Shown here piece after piece: positions 7,579 through 18,140 of a stretch of DNA of 64,000 nt. The notes beneath the pieces are model-generated. The model was given only the letters and a program-made list of their open reading frames with translations. It was not told where the DNA came from and searched no databases. Every line of letters begins with the position of its first letter. Position 1 is the stretch's first letter. The stretch comes from Rubrivivax gelatinosus IL144 (lineage in GTDB: Bacteria > Pseudomonadota > Gammaproteobacteria > Burkholderiales > Burkholderiaceae_C), in assembly GCF_000284255.1 (NCBI RefSeq), contig NC_017075.1, positions 2,852,001-2,916,000 on the forward strand, read 5' to 3'. A program made the translations under genes and the position numbers.

Positions 7579-10500
7579 TTGCCCACCTTCCGCCGCGTGA
7601 CCCCCACCGATAGCAGACGACTGCTGCCCCGCCTGCTGGCGGATGGGCAAGCCGCCCCCGCTCGCGCCGTCGGTGCCTTCGCGGCGGCACTGGGCTGCCT
7701 GCTGGCCGGCCTGCTGGGCAGCTTCGCGCTGGCCGGCATGCCGTGGAGCACGATGGGCCCCGCGGCGGGTGTCGTGCTCGCCTGCAGCCTGCGCTGGGGC
7801 GCCGGAGCCGGCGCGGGCGCGGCGCTCGGCGCGGCGCTGGCCTTGCTGGCCCAGCCGCTGCCTCCCATCGAGATCGCCGTGGCCCTGGTCGCGCTGGCGT
7901 CCGGGATCGTGCTGGCCTGGCGGCTGCTGCGCCAGCTCGCTTTCGAACGACGGCTGGAGCGGGCCCGCGACGTGGGCTGGCTCGCCGTCGCGACGGTCGC
8001 GGTGTTCGCGCCGGTCGCCGCCGTCGTCGCGGCGGGTGCGCTGCGCTGGACCCTGCCGTCTCCCGCCGTCGACCGCGTCGACACCCTGCTGGCCGCCTGG
8101 GCGACGCTGGGCATCGGCGCGCTGCTGACGGCGTTCCCCCTGCTCGCGCTGGATCGCCGCGCCGCCGTCGTGCTCGACCGGCCGACGCGGCTGGCCGGCG
8201 CGCTGGCGCTGGCGGCCGCCGCGGCAGCGGCCACGCTGCTGCTGTGCAGCCCGTCCAACCGCGCCGGCGAACTCGGCGTGCTGCTGCCCTTTGCCGCGCC
8301 GCTGCTGCTGGTGGCGCTGGCCGTGTGCCACGGCGCACCGCTGGCCGCCGCGGCGCTGCTGCTGTGCACCACGGTCGGCGCGCTGAGCACCGTGTCCGGC
8401 TCGCCATGGTGGTCCGGCGCGGTGCAACCGCCGCCGCTGGCCACCGGCGCCTGGCTGGCGACGCAGGCCGCGCTGCTGCTGATCCTGCATGCCGGCGCCG
8501 TCGAGGCTCGCTGGCGCGAGCAGCGCTGGGAGTGGGCGCTGGACGGCTCGCACCTCGGCGTCGCCGACTGGCACGTGCGTCGCGGCGAAGGCTTCGCCTC
8601 GACCGCCTGGCGGGCGCTGGCGCCCGCCAGCGAGCCGGCCTGGACGCCGGCAACCTGGCTGGCCCAGGTGCATCCCGACGACCGCGCCGCGCTCGAAGCG
8701 GCGATCGCGCTGATCGACTCCGGGCAGTCCGGGCGCCAGCAGCTCGAGCTGCGCATGCGCCGCGAGGCGGTCTGGCGCTGGCGCCAGGCGACGCTGCTGG
8801 TGATCGAACGCGGCGCCGACGGCCGCCCGGCACGCATCCTGGCCACGCTGGCCGACGTCGAGGAGCGCCACGACGCGCTCGAGCGCCAGCGGCTGTCGGC
8901 GAGCCTGTTCCAGCACCTGCACGAAGGCCTGCTCGTCACCGACGCCGAACTGCGCGTGCTGGAGGCCAACCCGGCCTACACCGAGATCCTGGGCGTCGCA
9001 CGCGAGGAACTGATCGGCACCGTGCCCTCGCTGCTGAGCCCGGCCCCCGACGACGCGCGTGCACGCCAGCAGCGCGCCGAGATGTGGAGCGCGCTGCGCG
9101 AGCGCGGCAGCTGGCGCGGCGAGCTCGACGAGCGCCGCGCCGACGGCAGCCTGCGCACGCTGCAGGCGACGATCTCCACCGTGCCCGGGGCCGAACGCAG
9201 CACGCACCACCACGTGCTCGTCATCTCCGACATCACCGAACAGCGCCGTCAGCGCGAGCTGCTCGAGCGCCAGGCGCTGTTCGACGAGCTGACCCGGCTG
9301 CCCAACCGCGCCCAGCTGTCGTCGCTGCTGGCCGAGGCGATGGAAGTCGCCGACCGCGACGGCTTCCTGGTCGCCGTCTGCTATCTCGACCTGGACCACT
9401 TCAAGCCGGTCAACGACCGCTTCGGCCATGCCGCCGGCGACCGCCTGCTGGTCGAGCTGGCGAGCCGGCTGCGCACCGCGCTGCGCCGGCGTGAGCAATG
9501 GGCCGACGTCGCCGCGCGCCTGCACGGCGACGAGTTCGTGCTGCTGCTGCGCGCCGGCTCGATCGACGAGGCGCGGCGCGCCATCGTGCGCGTGCTGCGC
9601 GTGCTGTCGCAGCCGTATCTGGTCGACCCCGCTGCCGACCCGGTGGCGATCACCACCAGCCTGGGCGCCACGCTCTACCCGCTGGACCGCCAGGACCCGG
9701 ACACGCTGCTGCGCCACGCCGACCACGCGATGTACGAGGCCAAGCAGTCGGGCCGCAACGGCTACGTGCTGTTCGACCCGGCCAGCCGCCTGGAGCGCGA
9801 GGCGCAGGTCATGGCCCAGGACGAGATCGAGCAGGCGCTCGAGCGCGGCGAGCTGATGCTGCGCTACCAGCCCAAGGTCGACATGCGCAGCGGCCGCGTC
9901 GTCGGTTTCGAAGCCCTGCTGCGCTGGGAGCATCCGACCAAGGGCGAACTGCCGCCGCACGCCTTCCTGCCGCGAATCGAGGACGACGGCCTGCTGGTGC
10001 GCGTCGGCGACTGGGTGCTGTCGCAGGCGCTGGAGCACCTGGCGCAGTGGCGCCGCGACGGGCTCGACTTCGCCGTCGGCGTCAACGTCTCGTCGCGCCA
10101 CCTGCGCCGCGCCGACTTCGCCGCCCAGCTGGCGGCGCTGATCGCACGCCACGGCCACGACCTCGCGCCCTACCTCGAGCTGGAGGTCGTCGAGACCGCC
10201 GCCATCGCCGCCGAGGACAGCCCGACGACCTCGGCGCAGATGAAGCAGTGCCGCGAGCTCGGCGTGCGTTTCGCGCTCGACGACTTCGGCACCGGCTACT
10301 CGCCCTTGCGCTACCTGAAGGACCTGCCGGCCGACACGCTGAAGATCGACCGCGGCTTCGTGCACAACATGCTCGACGACGCCCAGGACCGCGGCATCGT
10401 CGATGGCATCATCAGCCTGGCGCGCACCTTCGGCTGCAGCGTCGTCGCCGAGGGTGTCGAGACCCCGGCGCAGGCGCGCATGCTGCTGGACCTGGGCTGC

Positions 10501-10635
10501 GACATCGGCCAGGGCACCGGCATCGCCTCGCCGCTGCGCGCCAGCCAGGTGGCGCAGTGGGTGCGCGACTTCCGCGGTGTTTTCGTGATCGCGCCGGCAG
10601 GCGCCGGCGACGGCTTGGCTAGACTCGGCGGGTGA
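7579..10635 (+). CDS. Membrane-bound PAS-GGDEF-EAL protein (c-di-GMP turnover, probable phosphodiesterase)
   Basis: 1018 residues if read from TTG 7579; GTG 7597 is an alternative, and neither has a Shine-Dalgarno. A -10-like TAGCAT is at 7555-7560. Layout: about 20-300 hydrophobic with several membrane helices (MASE1-like); about 315-435 and 445-555 two PAS-like domains; about 570-730 GGDEF; about 745-990 EAL. The GGDEF signature reads HGDEF (649-653), and the position of the inhibitory-site Arg holds Gln (QWAD), so cyclase activity is doubtful. The EAL domain keeps E778-A-L, NVSSRHL, DDFGTG, KIDR and EGVE, so c-di-GMP hydrolysis is likely. The stop overlaps the dnaG start (GTGA), implying translational coupling. 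Confidence 0.93.
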   Translation: MPTFRRVTPTDSRRLLPRLLADGQAAPARAVGAFAAALGCLLAGLLGSFALAGMPWSTMGPAAGVVLACSLRWGAGAGAGAALGAALALLAQPLPPIEIAVALVALASGIVLAWRLLRQLAFERRLERARDVGWLAVATVAVFAPVAAVVAAGALRWTLPSPAVDRVDTLLAAWATLGIGALLTAFPLLALDRRAAVVLDRPTRLAGALALAAAAAAATLLLCSPSNRAGELGVLLPFAAPLLLVALAVCHGAPLAAAALLLCTTVGALSTVSGSPWWSGAVQPPPLATGAWLATQAALLLILHAGAVEARWREQRWEWALDGSHLGVADWHVRRGEGFASTAWRALAPASEPAWTPATWLAQVHPDDRAALEAAIALIDSGQSGRQQLELRMRREAVWRWRQATLLVIERGADGRPARILATLADVEERHDALERQRLSASLFQHLHEGLLVTDAELRVLEANPAYTEILGVAREELIGTVPSLLSPAPDDARARQQRAEMWSALRERGSWRGELDERRADGSLRTLQATISTVPGAERSTHHHVLVISDITEQRRQRELLERQALFDELTRLPNRAQLSSLLAEAMEVADRDGFLVAVCYLDLDHFKPVNDRFGHAAGDRLLVELASRLRTALRRREQWADVAARLHGDEFVLLLRAGSIDEARRAIVRVLRVLSQPYLVDPAADPVAITTSLGATLYPLDRQDPDTLLRHADHAMYEAKQSGRNGYVLFDPASRLEREAQVMAQDEIEQALERGELMLRYQPKVDMRSGRVVGFEALLRWEHPTKGELPPHAFLPRIEDDGLLVRVGDWVLSQALEHLAQWRRDGLDFAVGVNVSSRHLRRADFAAQLAALIARHGHDLAPYLELEVVETAAIAAEDSPTTSAQMKQCRELGVRFALDDFGTGYSPLRYLKDLPADTLKIDRGFVHNMLDDAQDRGIVDGIISLARTFGCSVVAEGVETPAQARMLLDLGCDIGQGTGIASPLRASQVAQWVRDFRGVFVIAPAGAGDGLARLGG

Positions 10636-12395
10636 TTCCCGCCGGTTTTCTCCAGGATCTGCTTTCCCGCGTCGACATCGTCGACGTGGTCGGCCAGCAC
10701 GTCGAGCTCAAGCGCGGCGGCGCCAACCTGATGGGCTTGTGCCCGTTCCACGCCGAAAAGTCGCCCAGCTTCTCGGTGAGCCCGAGCAAGCAGTTCTATT
10801 ACTGCTTCGGCTGCGGCGCCTCGGGCGACGCGATCCGCTTCCTCACCGAACACCTGGGCCTGAGCTTCGTCGAGGCGGTGCGCGACCTGGCGCAGCGCGT
10901 GGGCATGCAGGTGCCCGAGGAGCAGCTCAGCGCCGAGGAACTGGTGCGCCGCGACAAGCTGCGCGAGCGCCGCCTGTCGATGGGCGAGGTGCTGGTGCGC
11001 GCCAACGATTTCTACCGCGGCCAGCTGAAGACCAGCCCGCGCGCGGTCGGCTACCTCAAGGGCCGCGGCCTCACCGGCGTCATCGCCGCGCGCTTCGGCC
11101 TCGGTTACGCGCCGCCGGGCTGGCGCACGCTGGCCGGCGTCTTCCCGCGCTACGACGACCCGCTGCTCGAGGAAGCTGGCCTGGTGCGCCATCGCGAGGC
11201 CGCCGACGGCGAAGCCGAGGACAGCGAACGCGGCCGCTACGACTGGTTCCGCGACCGGGTGATGTTCCCGATCCGCAACGTCGCCGGCGAGGTCATCGGC
11301 TTCGGCGGCCGCGTGCTCGACGACAGCAAGCCCAAGTACATCAACTCGCCCGAGACGCCGCTGTTCAGCAAGGGACGCGAGCTCTACGGCCTGTTCGAGG
11401 CGCGCCAGGCGCTGCGCGAACGCGGCTGCGCGATCGTCGTCGAGGGCTACATGGACGTCGTCGCGCTGGCCCAGCACGGCGTGAACAACGCCGTCGCGAC
11501 GTTGGGCACGGCCTGCACCGCCGAGCACGTGCAGAAGCTGTTCCGCTTCACCGACGCGATCGTCTTCTCGTTCGACGGCGACGCCGCCGGCCGGCGCGCG
11601 GCGGCACGGGCCCTCGAAGCCGCGCTGCCGCACGCCACCGACCTCCGCAGCGTGAAGTTCCTCTTCCTGCCGCCCGAGCACGACCCCGACAGCTACGTGC
11701 GCGAGCTCGGCGTCGAGGCCTTCGAGCAGGCGCTGGCCGCGGCCGTGCCGCTGTCGCGCCAGTTGGTCGAACAGGCCGCCGAGGACGCCGACCTCGGCAG
11801 CGCCGAAGGCCGGGCCAAGCTGGCGGCCCAGGCGCGACCGCTTTGGTCGGCGCTGCCCGAGGGCAGCCTGAAGGACCAGCTCCTCGGCGAGATCGCCGAA
11901 CGCGCCCGGCTGCCGCGCGAGGACCTAGCCCGGCGCTGGGGCCTGCGGTCCGGCGATGCACCGCGCGCGGCGCCCGAACCCTCCGAGGAGCGCCCGGCTT
12001 ACAGCCAGCGGCGCGGCCCGCCCTCGCCCCGCCGCGGCCCGGGCCGGGTCCCGGTGCGCCTGCCGCAGGACCAGGCGCTGCGCCTGCTGCTGCTGCGGGC
12101 CGGCTGGTGGCTGGAGCTGACCGACGCCGACCACGAGGCGCTGACCGGCGTGCCCGACTGGCATGCCGAGTGTTTCCGCTGGCTCGAGCGCTGGCTGGCC
12201 GAACACGGCGACACGCCCTGGCCGACGCTGCGCGAGCAGATCGCGGCCGAGCCCTGGGGCGAGCAGGCGGTCGCGCTCGTCGACGGCGCCGAGGTGCCGA
12301 TCGAGCCGCTGCTGGAAGACCTGCGTACCGCGGTCGCCCAGACCGTGCGCGCCCAGGCCATGCTCCAGGCGATGGCCGTGCTCGGCCGGCGCTGA
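10632..12395 (+). CDS. dnaG: DNA primase
   Basis: Synthesises RNA primers at the replication fork and binds DnaB. 587 residues from GTG 10632; the start IPAGFLQDLLSRVDIVDVVG is the family N-terminus. CHC2 zinc-finger ligands are C37, H40, C58 and C61. The TOPRIM catalytic region starts at E271 (VVEGYMDVV), followed by FSFDGDAAGRRAA. The C-terminal part is the less conserved DnaB-interacting region. The start codon overlaps the upstream stop, and a TAGACT hexamer ends 6 bp before it, so coupled or near-leaderless initiation is possible. In many relatives rpsU and yqeY precede dnaG; here a c-di-GMP gene takes that place. rpoD follows, as in the usual macromolecular-synthesis order. Confidence 0.97.
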   Translation: MIPAGFLQDLLSRVDIVDVVGQHVELKRGGANLMGLCPFHAEKSPSFSVSPSKQFYYCFGCGASGDAIRFLTEHLGLSFVEAVRDLAQRVGMQVPEEQLSAEELVRRDKLRERRLSMGEVLVRANDFYRGQLKTSPRAVGYLKGRGLTGVIAARFGLGYAPPGWRTLAGVFPRYDDPLLEEAGLVRHREAADGEAEDSERGRYDWFRDRVMFPIRNVAGEVIGFGGRVLDDSKPKYINSPETPLFSKGRELYGLFEARQALRERGCAIVVEGYMDVVALAQHGVNNAVATLGTACTAEHVQKLFRFTDAIVFSFDGDAAGRRAAARALEAALPHATDLRSVKFLFLPPEHDPDSYVRELGVEAFEQALAAAVPLSRQLVEQAAEDADLGSAEGRAKLAAQARPLWSALPEGSLKDQLLGEIAERARLPREDLARRWGLRSGDAPRAAPEPSEERPAYSQRRGPPSPRRGPGRVPVRLPQDQALRLLLLRAGWWLELTDADHEALTGVPDWHAECFRWLERWLAEHGDTPWPTLREQIAAEPWGEQAVALVDGAEVPIEPLLEDLRTAVAQTVRAQAMLQAMAVLGRR

Positions 12396-12464
12396 GGCGC
12401 AGGCCCGCGGCTTGCCCCGTCGCCAGGCTTGCCGGGGCCGTGGCGCCACATTCATTGGAATTTT

Positions 12465-12493
12465 TTGACGAATCGCCGTTCGTCGCCGATAAT
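12465..12493 (+). promoter_or_regulatory. Sigma-70 promoter of rpoD
   Basis: TTGACG (12465-12470), a 17-bp spacer, and GATAAT (12488-12493). This is among the best sigma-70 matches in the window and sits in the gap after dnaG. Transcription would start near 12500, giving rpoD a 5' leader of about 230 nt. Confidence 0.75.
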
Positions 12494-12600
12494 GGTGGGT
12501 TTGTTGCAGCGGCAAGAGTGAGCAGCAGCACCTCCGGGCCCCGGCCACCCGCGACACGGGTTCAACAGGCCAACTTCACCCGCAAGGGCTGCGCATTCCG

Positions 12601-12728
12601 ATGAGTTCACGCGAGCTTGCCCGTCTGGACGCGCCACCCCAGGACGCCGCACGTCGCGGCGTGTTTCCGCACGCCTTGCGGCGAATGCAAGGCGGGGCGT
12701 GGCCGTGGAAACCTTCCCGAGGAACCGC

Positions 12729-12732
<4 letters not shown>
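12601..12732 (+). CDS. Candidate leader ORF upstream of rpoD (43 codons)
   Basis: ATG 12601 opens a 43-codon frame (start [20 protein letters not shown]) whose TGA overlaps the rpoD ATG as ATGA. The purine-rich AAGGG upstream is too far for a strong ribosome site, so translation is unproven. The frame lies wholly in the rpoD leader downstream of its promoter and runs through the leader's hairpins. The peptide resembles nothing I know. A chance ORF in GC-rich DNA is the alternative; the exact stop/start overlap argues mildly against chance. Confidence 0.35.
12644..12694 (+). promoter_or_regulatory. Structured rpoD leader with mutually exclusive hairpins
   Basis: Four segments in the rpoD 5' leader pair alternatively. 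Segment 1 ACGCCGC (12644-12650) pairs with segment 2 GCGGCGT (12656-12662). Segment 2 as GGCGTG (12658-12663) pairs with segment 3 CACGCC (12670-12675). Segment 3 as CGCCTTGC (12672-12679) pairs with segment 4 GCAAGGCG (12687-12694). All stems are perfect, with 5- to 7-nt loops. The 1:2, 2:3, 3:4 topology is that of attenuators, but no U-run follows 3:4, so any switch would act on translation or through another factor. The rpoD Shine-Dalgarno GAGGA is at 12719-12723. Confidence 0.45.
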
Positions 12733-14924
<2,192 letters not shown>

Positions 14925-14954
14925 TTGGACAGAGAGGTCGCCGCCGCAGGCGGC

Positions 14955-14975
14955 CGCCGCCGCGACGCGGCGGCG
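14955..14975. other. GC-rich perfect hairpin after rpoD
   Basis: The palindrome CGCCGCCGCG-A-CGCGGCGGCG gives a potential stem of up to 10 bp between the two copies of the rpoD tail. No T-run follows on either strand, so it is not a classical intrinsic terminator, though it may pause polymerase or protect the mRNA 3' end. Confidence 0.4.
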
Positions 14976-14994
14976 CGCAGCGGGCGGCGAAGCC

Positions 14995-15029
14995 ACAAGC
15001 TGCGGACCTCTGGACAATCTCTGATTGGA
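14995..15029 (+). repeat. Direct repeat, copy 2 (duplicated rpoD tail)
   Basis: 35-bp copy of the 3' end of rpoD, 102 bp downstream of the original and outside the gene. It starts ACAAGCTGCGGAC and ends CTCTGATTGGA. It is non-coding here; the fossil stop TGA is retained. Confidence 0.8.
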
Positions 15030-15168
15030 GGGGCAGCCGCCCCTTGAAGCCAGCCTGCGCGCCCTCCTCACCGGGGGCGCGCCCGTTTCGGCCGGCCGAA
15101 ATGCCGCCGTGCCCGACACGCGCGCTGTGCCCTAACCCGCAGGCCCTCTCGTCGGAGGGGGGTGACGG

Positions 15169-15174
15169 TAAAAT
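15169..15174 (+). promoter_or_regulatory. -10-like hexamer before the cyclase-FHA gene
   Basis: TAAAAT lies only 10 bp upstream of the ATG, so transcription from it would start a few bases before the start codon and give an almost leaderless mRNA. No convincing -35 was found. Confidence 0.35.
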
Positions 15175-15184
15175 TTGGCGCTGA

Positions 15185-16141
15185 ATGACGCAGATCTCCG
15201 ACCTCACCGTGCTGTTCGCCGACTTGCGCGGCAGCACCGCGCTGTACGAGACCCTCGGCAATGCCGAGGCGACGTCGGTGGTCACGCATTGCGTCGGCTC
15301 GCTGACGCGCCCGGTCGCCGACTTCGGCGGCCACGTCGTCAAGACCCTGGGCGACGGCCTGATGGCGGTGTTCCCGCGGCCGTCGATGGCGCTGCAGTCC
15401 GCGGCGCTGATGCACGAGGTGCTCGACGGCATCGCCAGCCGCAGCCAGCAGCGCGGCGCCTCCTCAGGGCTCAAGGCCTTGAAGCTGCAGATCGCGATGG
15501 CCCGCGGCGAGGTCGTCGAGATGGCCGGCGACTGCTACGGCGACGCCGTCAACGTCGCCGCACGCCTGCTCGACCACGCCGGCGACAACGAGACCCTGGT
15601 CACCGGCGAGGTGCTTCAGGGCCTCACCGAGCAGACGCGCTCGCGATTCCGCTGCCTGGACCGCATGGTGCTGCGCGGCCGCGTCGAGCCGGTGCAGGTC
15701 TTCGTGCTCGGCGGCCGCCCCGGCACCGACATGCCGGCGACGCAGTTCGCCGGCGACGCGCCCCCGGTGTCCGAGCCCAACGGGCTGCGCCTGGAGTGGG
15801 TCGAGACCGACAAGGTCTTCGCCAGCCGGCAGATGCCGGTGGTGCTCGGGCGCGGCCCGCAAGCCGAGTTCCGCGTCGACGACTCGCGCGTCTCGCGTTC
15901 GCACGCCCGCGTCGACTGGCACGGCGGCGCCTTCCAGCTCACCGACCTCAGCTACAACGGCACCTACGTGCGCTTTGCCGACGGCGAGATCGTCAGCCTG
16001 CGCCGCGGGAGCTGCACGCTGCACGGCAGCGGCGAGATCGGCCTGGGCGTGTCGCCCGGCGATCCGGCCGCGACCTGCGTGCTGTTCGACATCCTGCGTT
16101 TCGACGACACCCAACCGCTGCTCTCGGCGGACCTGCTCTAG
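15185..16141 (+). CDS. Class III adenylate/guanylate cyclase with C-terminal FHA domain
   Basis: 318-residue soluble protein. The N-terminal half is a class III nucleotide cyclase catalytic domain with metal-binding D13 (VLFADLRGST) and D57 (KTLGDG), K53 at a substrate-selecting position, and N123/R127 (GDAVNVAARL) for transition-state binding; it looks catalytically complete. Residues about 205-300 form an FHA phosphothreonine-binding domain with G222-R223, S237-R-S-H240 and N258-G259 all present. No membrane segment is visible. An FHA domain implies control by a Ser/Thr kinase, but none is encoded nearby. A response-regulator gene follows after 17 bp. Nucleotide choice (ATP or GTP) cannot be settled from sequence. 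Confidence 0.92.
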   Translation: MTQISDLTVLFADLRGSTALYETLGNAEATSVVTHCVGSLTRPVADFGGHVVKTLGDGLMAVFPRPSMALQSAALMHEVLDGIASRSQQRGASSGLKALKLQIAMARGEVVEMAGDCYGDAVNVAARLLDHAGDNETLVTGEVLQGLTEQTRSRFRCLDRMVLRGRVEPVQVFVLGGRPGTDMPATQFAGDAPPVSEPNGLRLEWVETDKVFASRQMPVVLGRGPQAEFRVDDSRVSRSHARVDWHGGAFQLTDLSYNGTYVRFADGEIVSLRRGSCTLHGSGEIGLGVSPGDPAATCVLFDILRFDDTQPLLSADLL

Positions 16142-16158
16142 CATCCACTGGCCCCGAC

Positions 16159-16533
16159 ATGCGCGTGCTGTACGTCGACGACGACCGGATCAACACCCTG
16201 CTCTTCGAGGAGACCTGCCGCTGCGCGGGCGACTTCGAAGTGGCCTGCGCGAGCACCGGCGCCGAAGCGCTGGAGATCGCCGCCGACTTTCCCGCCGAGG
16301 CCCTGGTGATCGACCTGCACCTGCCCGACACCAACGGCTTCGAGCTGCTGCCCGCGCTGCGCCGCGCGCTCGGCGACGAGCGCCTGCCCGCCTTCCTGTG
16401 CACCGCCGACGAACCCAGCGTGGTGGCCGCGCAGGCCGCGTCTGCCGGCTTCGACGGCTGCTGGACCAAGCCCGTCACCGTCGAGGCCATCCTGGCCGAA
16501 CTGCAGCGCAGCGGGCGCGGTGCGGCGGCATGA
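16159..16533 (+). CDS. Single-domain response regulator (receiver only)
   Basis: 124-residue CheY-like protein without an output domain. The acidic pocket D7-D8-D9, phospho-acceptor D52 (LVIDLHLPD), T82 and K104 (WTKPV) are all present, so it should be phosphorylatable. It has no cognate kinase gene in the window. It lies 17 bp after the cyclase-FHA gene and its stop overlaps the hemH start (ATGA), so the three genes are probably cotranscribed. The target is unknown; control of the neighbouring cyclase, or a phosphorelay intermediate, are possibilities. Confidence 0.92.
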   Translation: MRVLYVDDDRINTLLFEETCRCAGDFEVACASTGAEALEIAADFPAEALVIDLHLPDTNGFELLPALRRALGDERLPAFLCTADEPSVVAAQAASAGFDGCWTKPVTVEAILAELQRSGRGAAA

Positions 16534-17621
16534 CGCTGCGGCCCGAACCTCCGCACCGCCACGGCGACGTCGAACGCGTCGGCGTGCTGCTGGTCAACCT
16601 CGGCACGCCGTCCGAGCCCACGCCGGCGGCGCTGCGCCGCTACCTGGCCGAGTTCCTGTCGGACCCGCGCGTCGTCGAGATCCCGCGCATCCTCTGGCTG
16701 CCCATCCTCTACGGCATCGTGCTGAGCGCGCGGCCGGCCAAGTCGGCGGCCAAGTACGCCACGATCTGGACGCCCGAAGGCTCGCCGCTGGCCGTCTGGA
16801 GCGACCGCCAGGCCGTCGGGCTGTCGCAGGCGCTGCAGGCGCGCGGCCACAGGGTGCAGGTGCGCGTCGCGATGCGCTACGGCGAGCCCTCGGTCGCCCG
16901 CGGCCTGGACGCCCTGCGCGCCGAAGGTGCGACGCGCGTGCTGGTGCTGCCGCTGTATCCGCAGTACGCGAGCGCCACCACCGGCAGCGTCAGCGACGCG
17001 GTCATGAAGTGGAGCGCGGGCGCACGGCGCCTGCCCGAGTTCCGCTTCGTCAACGAGTACCACGACGACACCGGCTACATCGACGCGCTGGCCGAGCGCG
17101 TGCGCCAGCACTGGCGCCAGCACGGCCAGGGCGAGCGGCTGCTGCTCAGCTTCCACGGCGTGCCGCACCGCACGCTGGTGCTCGGCGACCCCTACCACTG
17201 CCAGTGCCACAAGACCGCGCGCCTGCTGCGCGAGCGGCTGGAACTGCCCGAGGAACGTGTCGTCGTCACCTTCCAGAGCCGCTTCGGCAACGCCAAGTGG
17301 CTGGAGCCCTACACCGAGCCGACGCTTCGCCGCCTGGCCGCCGAAGGCCTGCGCCGCGTCGACGTGATGTGCCCGGGCTTCGTCTCCGACTGCCTGGAGA
17401 CGCTCGAGGAGATCAACGAGGAGGCACGCGAAGCCTTCCTCGCCTCCGGCGGCGAGCGCTTCGAGTACATCGAGTGCCTCAACGACCAGCCGGCGTGGAT
17501 CGAGGCGCTGGCGACGGTCGCCGAGCGCCACATGGCCGGCTGGGACACGCAGGCCCGGCTCGACCCGGCGCAGGCGAGCATCACGCGCGAACGCGCCACC
17601 GCGCTCGGCGCCACGATCTAG
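16530..17621 (+). CDS. hemH: Ferrochelatase
   Basis: Last step of protohaem synthesis: inserts Fe(2+) into protoporphyrin IX. 363 residues from ATG 16530, which overlaps the stop of the response-regulator gene. Family hallmarks: GVLLVNLGTPSEPTPAALRR near the start, the active-site block SFHGVPHRTL with H209, the CHKTARLLRERL helix, SRFGNAKWLEPYT, and the C-terminal PGFVSDCLETLEEI. Signalling genes upstream are an unusual context; hsp15 and grpE downstream are the usual neighbours in this order. Confidence 0.97.
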   Translation: MTLRPEPPHRHGDVERVGVLLVNLGTPSEPTPAALRRYLAEFLSDPRVVEIPRILWLPILYGIVLSARPAKSAAKYATIWTPEGSPLAVWSDRQAVGLSQALQARGHRVQVRVAMRYGEPSVARGLDALRAEGATRVLVLPLYPQYASATTGSVSDAVMKWSAGARRLPEFRFVNEYHDDTGYIDALAERVRQHWRQHGQGERLLLSFHGVPHRTLVLGDPYHCQCHKTARLLRERLELPEERVVVTFQSRFGNAKWLEPYTEPTLRRLAAEGLRRVDVMCPGFVSDCLETLEEINEEAREAFLASGGERFEYIECLNDQPAWIEALATVAERHMAGWDTQARLDPAQASITRERATALGATI

Positions 17622-17676
17622 ACGGAAGGCGCGCGGGCCAGTGGCCCGATCGGCCGCACGACGGCCAGGAGATCCG

Positions 17677-18090
17677 ATGAACGACACCCGGGTGCGGCTG
17701 GACAAGTGGTTGTGGGCCGCCCGCTTCTACAAGACCCGCGCGCTGGCCGCCGAGGAAGCCGACCGCGGCCGCGTCAGCGTCAACGGGCTGACGGCCAAGC
17801 CGGCACGCGAGCTGCACGTCGGCGACCGCGTCGCGCTGCGGCAAGGCGGCATCGAGCGCACCGTCGACGTGCTGGTGCTGGGCACCGTGCGCGGCCCGGC
17901 GCCGGTGGCGCAGACGCTGTACCGCGAGACCCCAGAGAGCATCGCCGCACGCGAGCGCGCCGCCGAGGCCCGCCGGCTGCAGCCCGAGCCCGCCGCCGCC
18001 ATCGAGCAGGGCCGGCCGACCAAGCGCGACCGCCGCAAGCTGGCCGACTGGAACCGCTGGAGCGCGAGCCTCGACGACACGGGCTCTTGA
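17677..18090 (+). CDS. hslR: Heat-shock protein 15 (S4-domain RNA-binding protein)
   Basis: Ribosome-associated quality-control protein: Hsp15 binds free 50S subunits carrying a stalled peptidyl-tRNA. 137 residues from ATG 17677, selected over an in-frame GTG 36 bp upstream because AGGAG precedes it. An N-terminal S4 domain ([20 protein letters not shown], then GRVSVNG) is followed by a basic, Arg-rich C-terminal tail ([13 protein letters not shown]). The stop codon lies inside the -35 element of the putative heat-shock promoter of grpE. Confidence 0.93.
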   Translation: MNDTRVRLDKWLWAARFYKTRALAAEEADRGRVSVNGLTAKPARELHVGDRVALRQGGIERTVDVLVLGTVRGPAPVAQTLYRETPESIAARERAAEARRLQPEPAAAIEQGRPTKRDRRKLADWNRWSASLDDTGS

Positions 18091-18113
18091 AAGCCCGGGC
18101 CATGCCCCCAACT
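18086..18113 (+). promoter_or_regulatory. Sigma-32-like heat-shock promoter of grpE
   Basis: CTTGAAA (18086-18092), 13 bp, then CCCCAACT (18106-18113), against the consensus CTTGAAA-N11-15-CCCCATNT. The -35 box is perfect and overlaps the hslR stop. Transcription would start near 18120, which decides the grpE start: ATG 18102 would not be on the transcript and ATG 18141 would. The -35 lies in a small inverted repeat (GGGCT...AGCCC). Confidence 0.65.
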
Positions 18114-18140
18114 CCGTCCGAGTTTTGCCCCGAAACGCCC

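Noticed and set aside
14941..14990. GCC/GGC-rich run considered as a CRISPR or tandem-repeat array
   Set aside because: No regular repeat unit with unique spacers; only a short palindromic GC tract.
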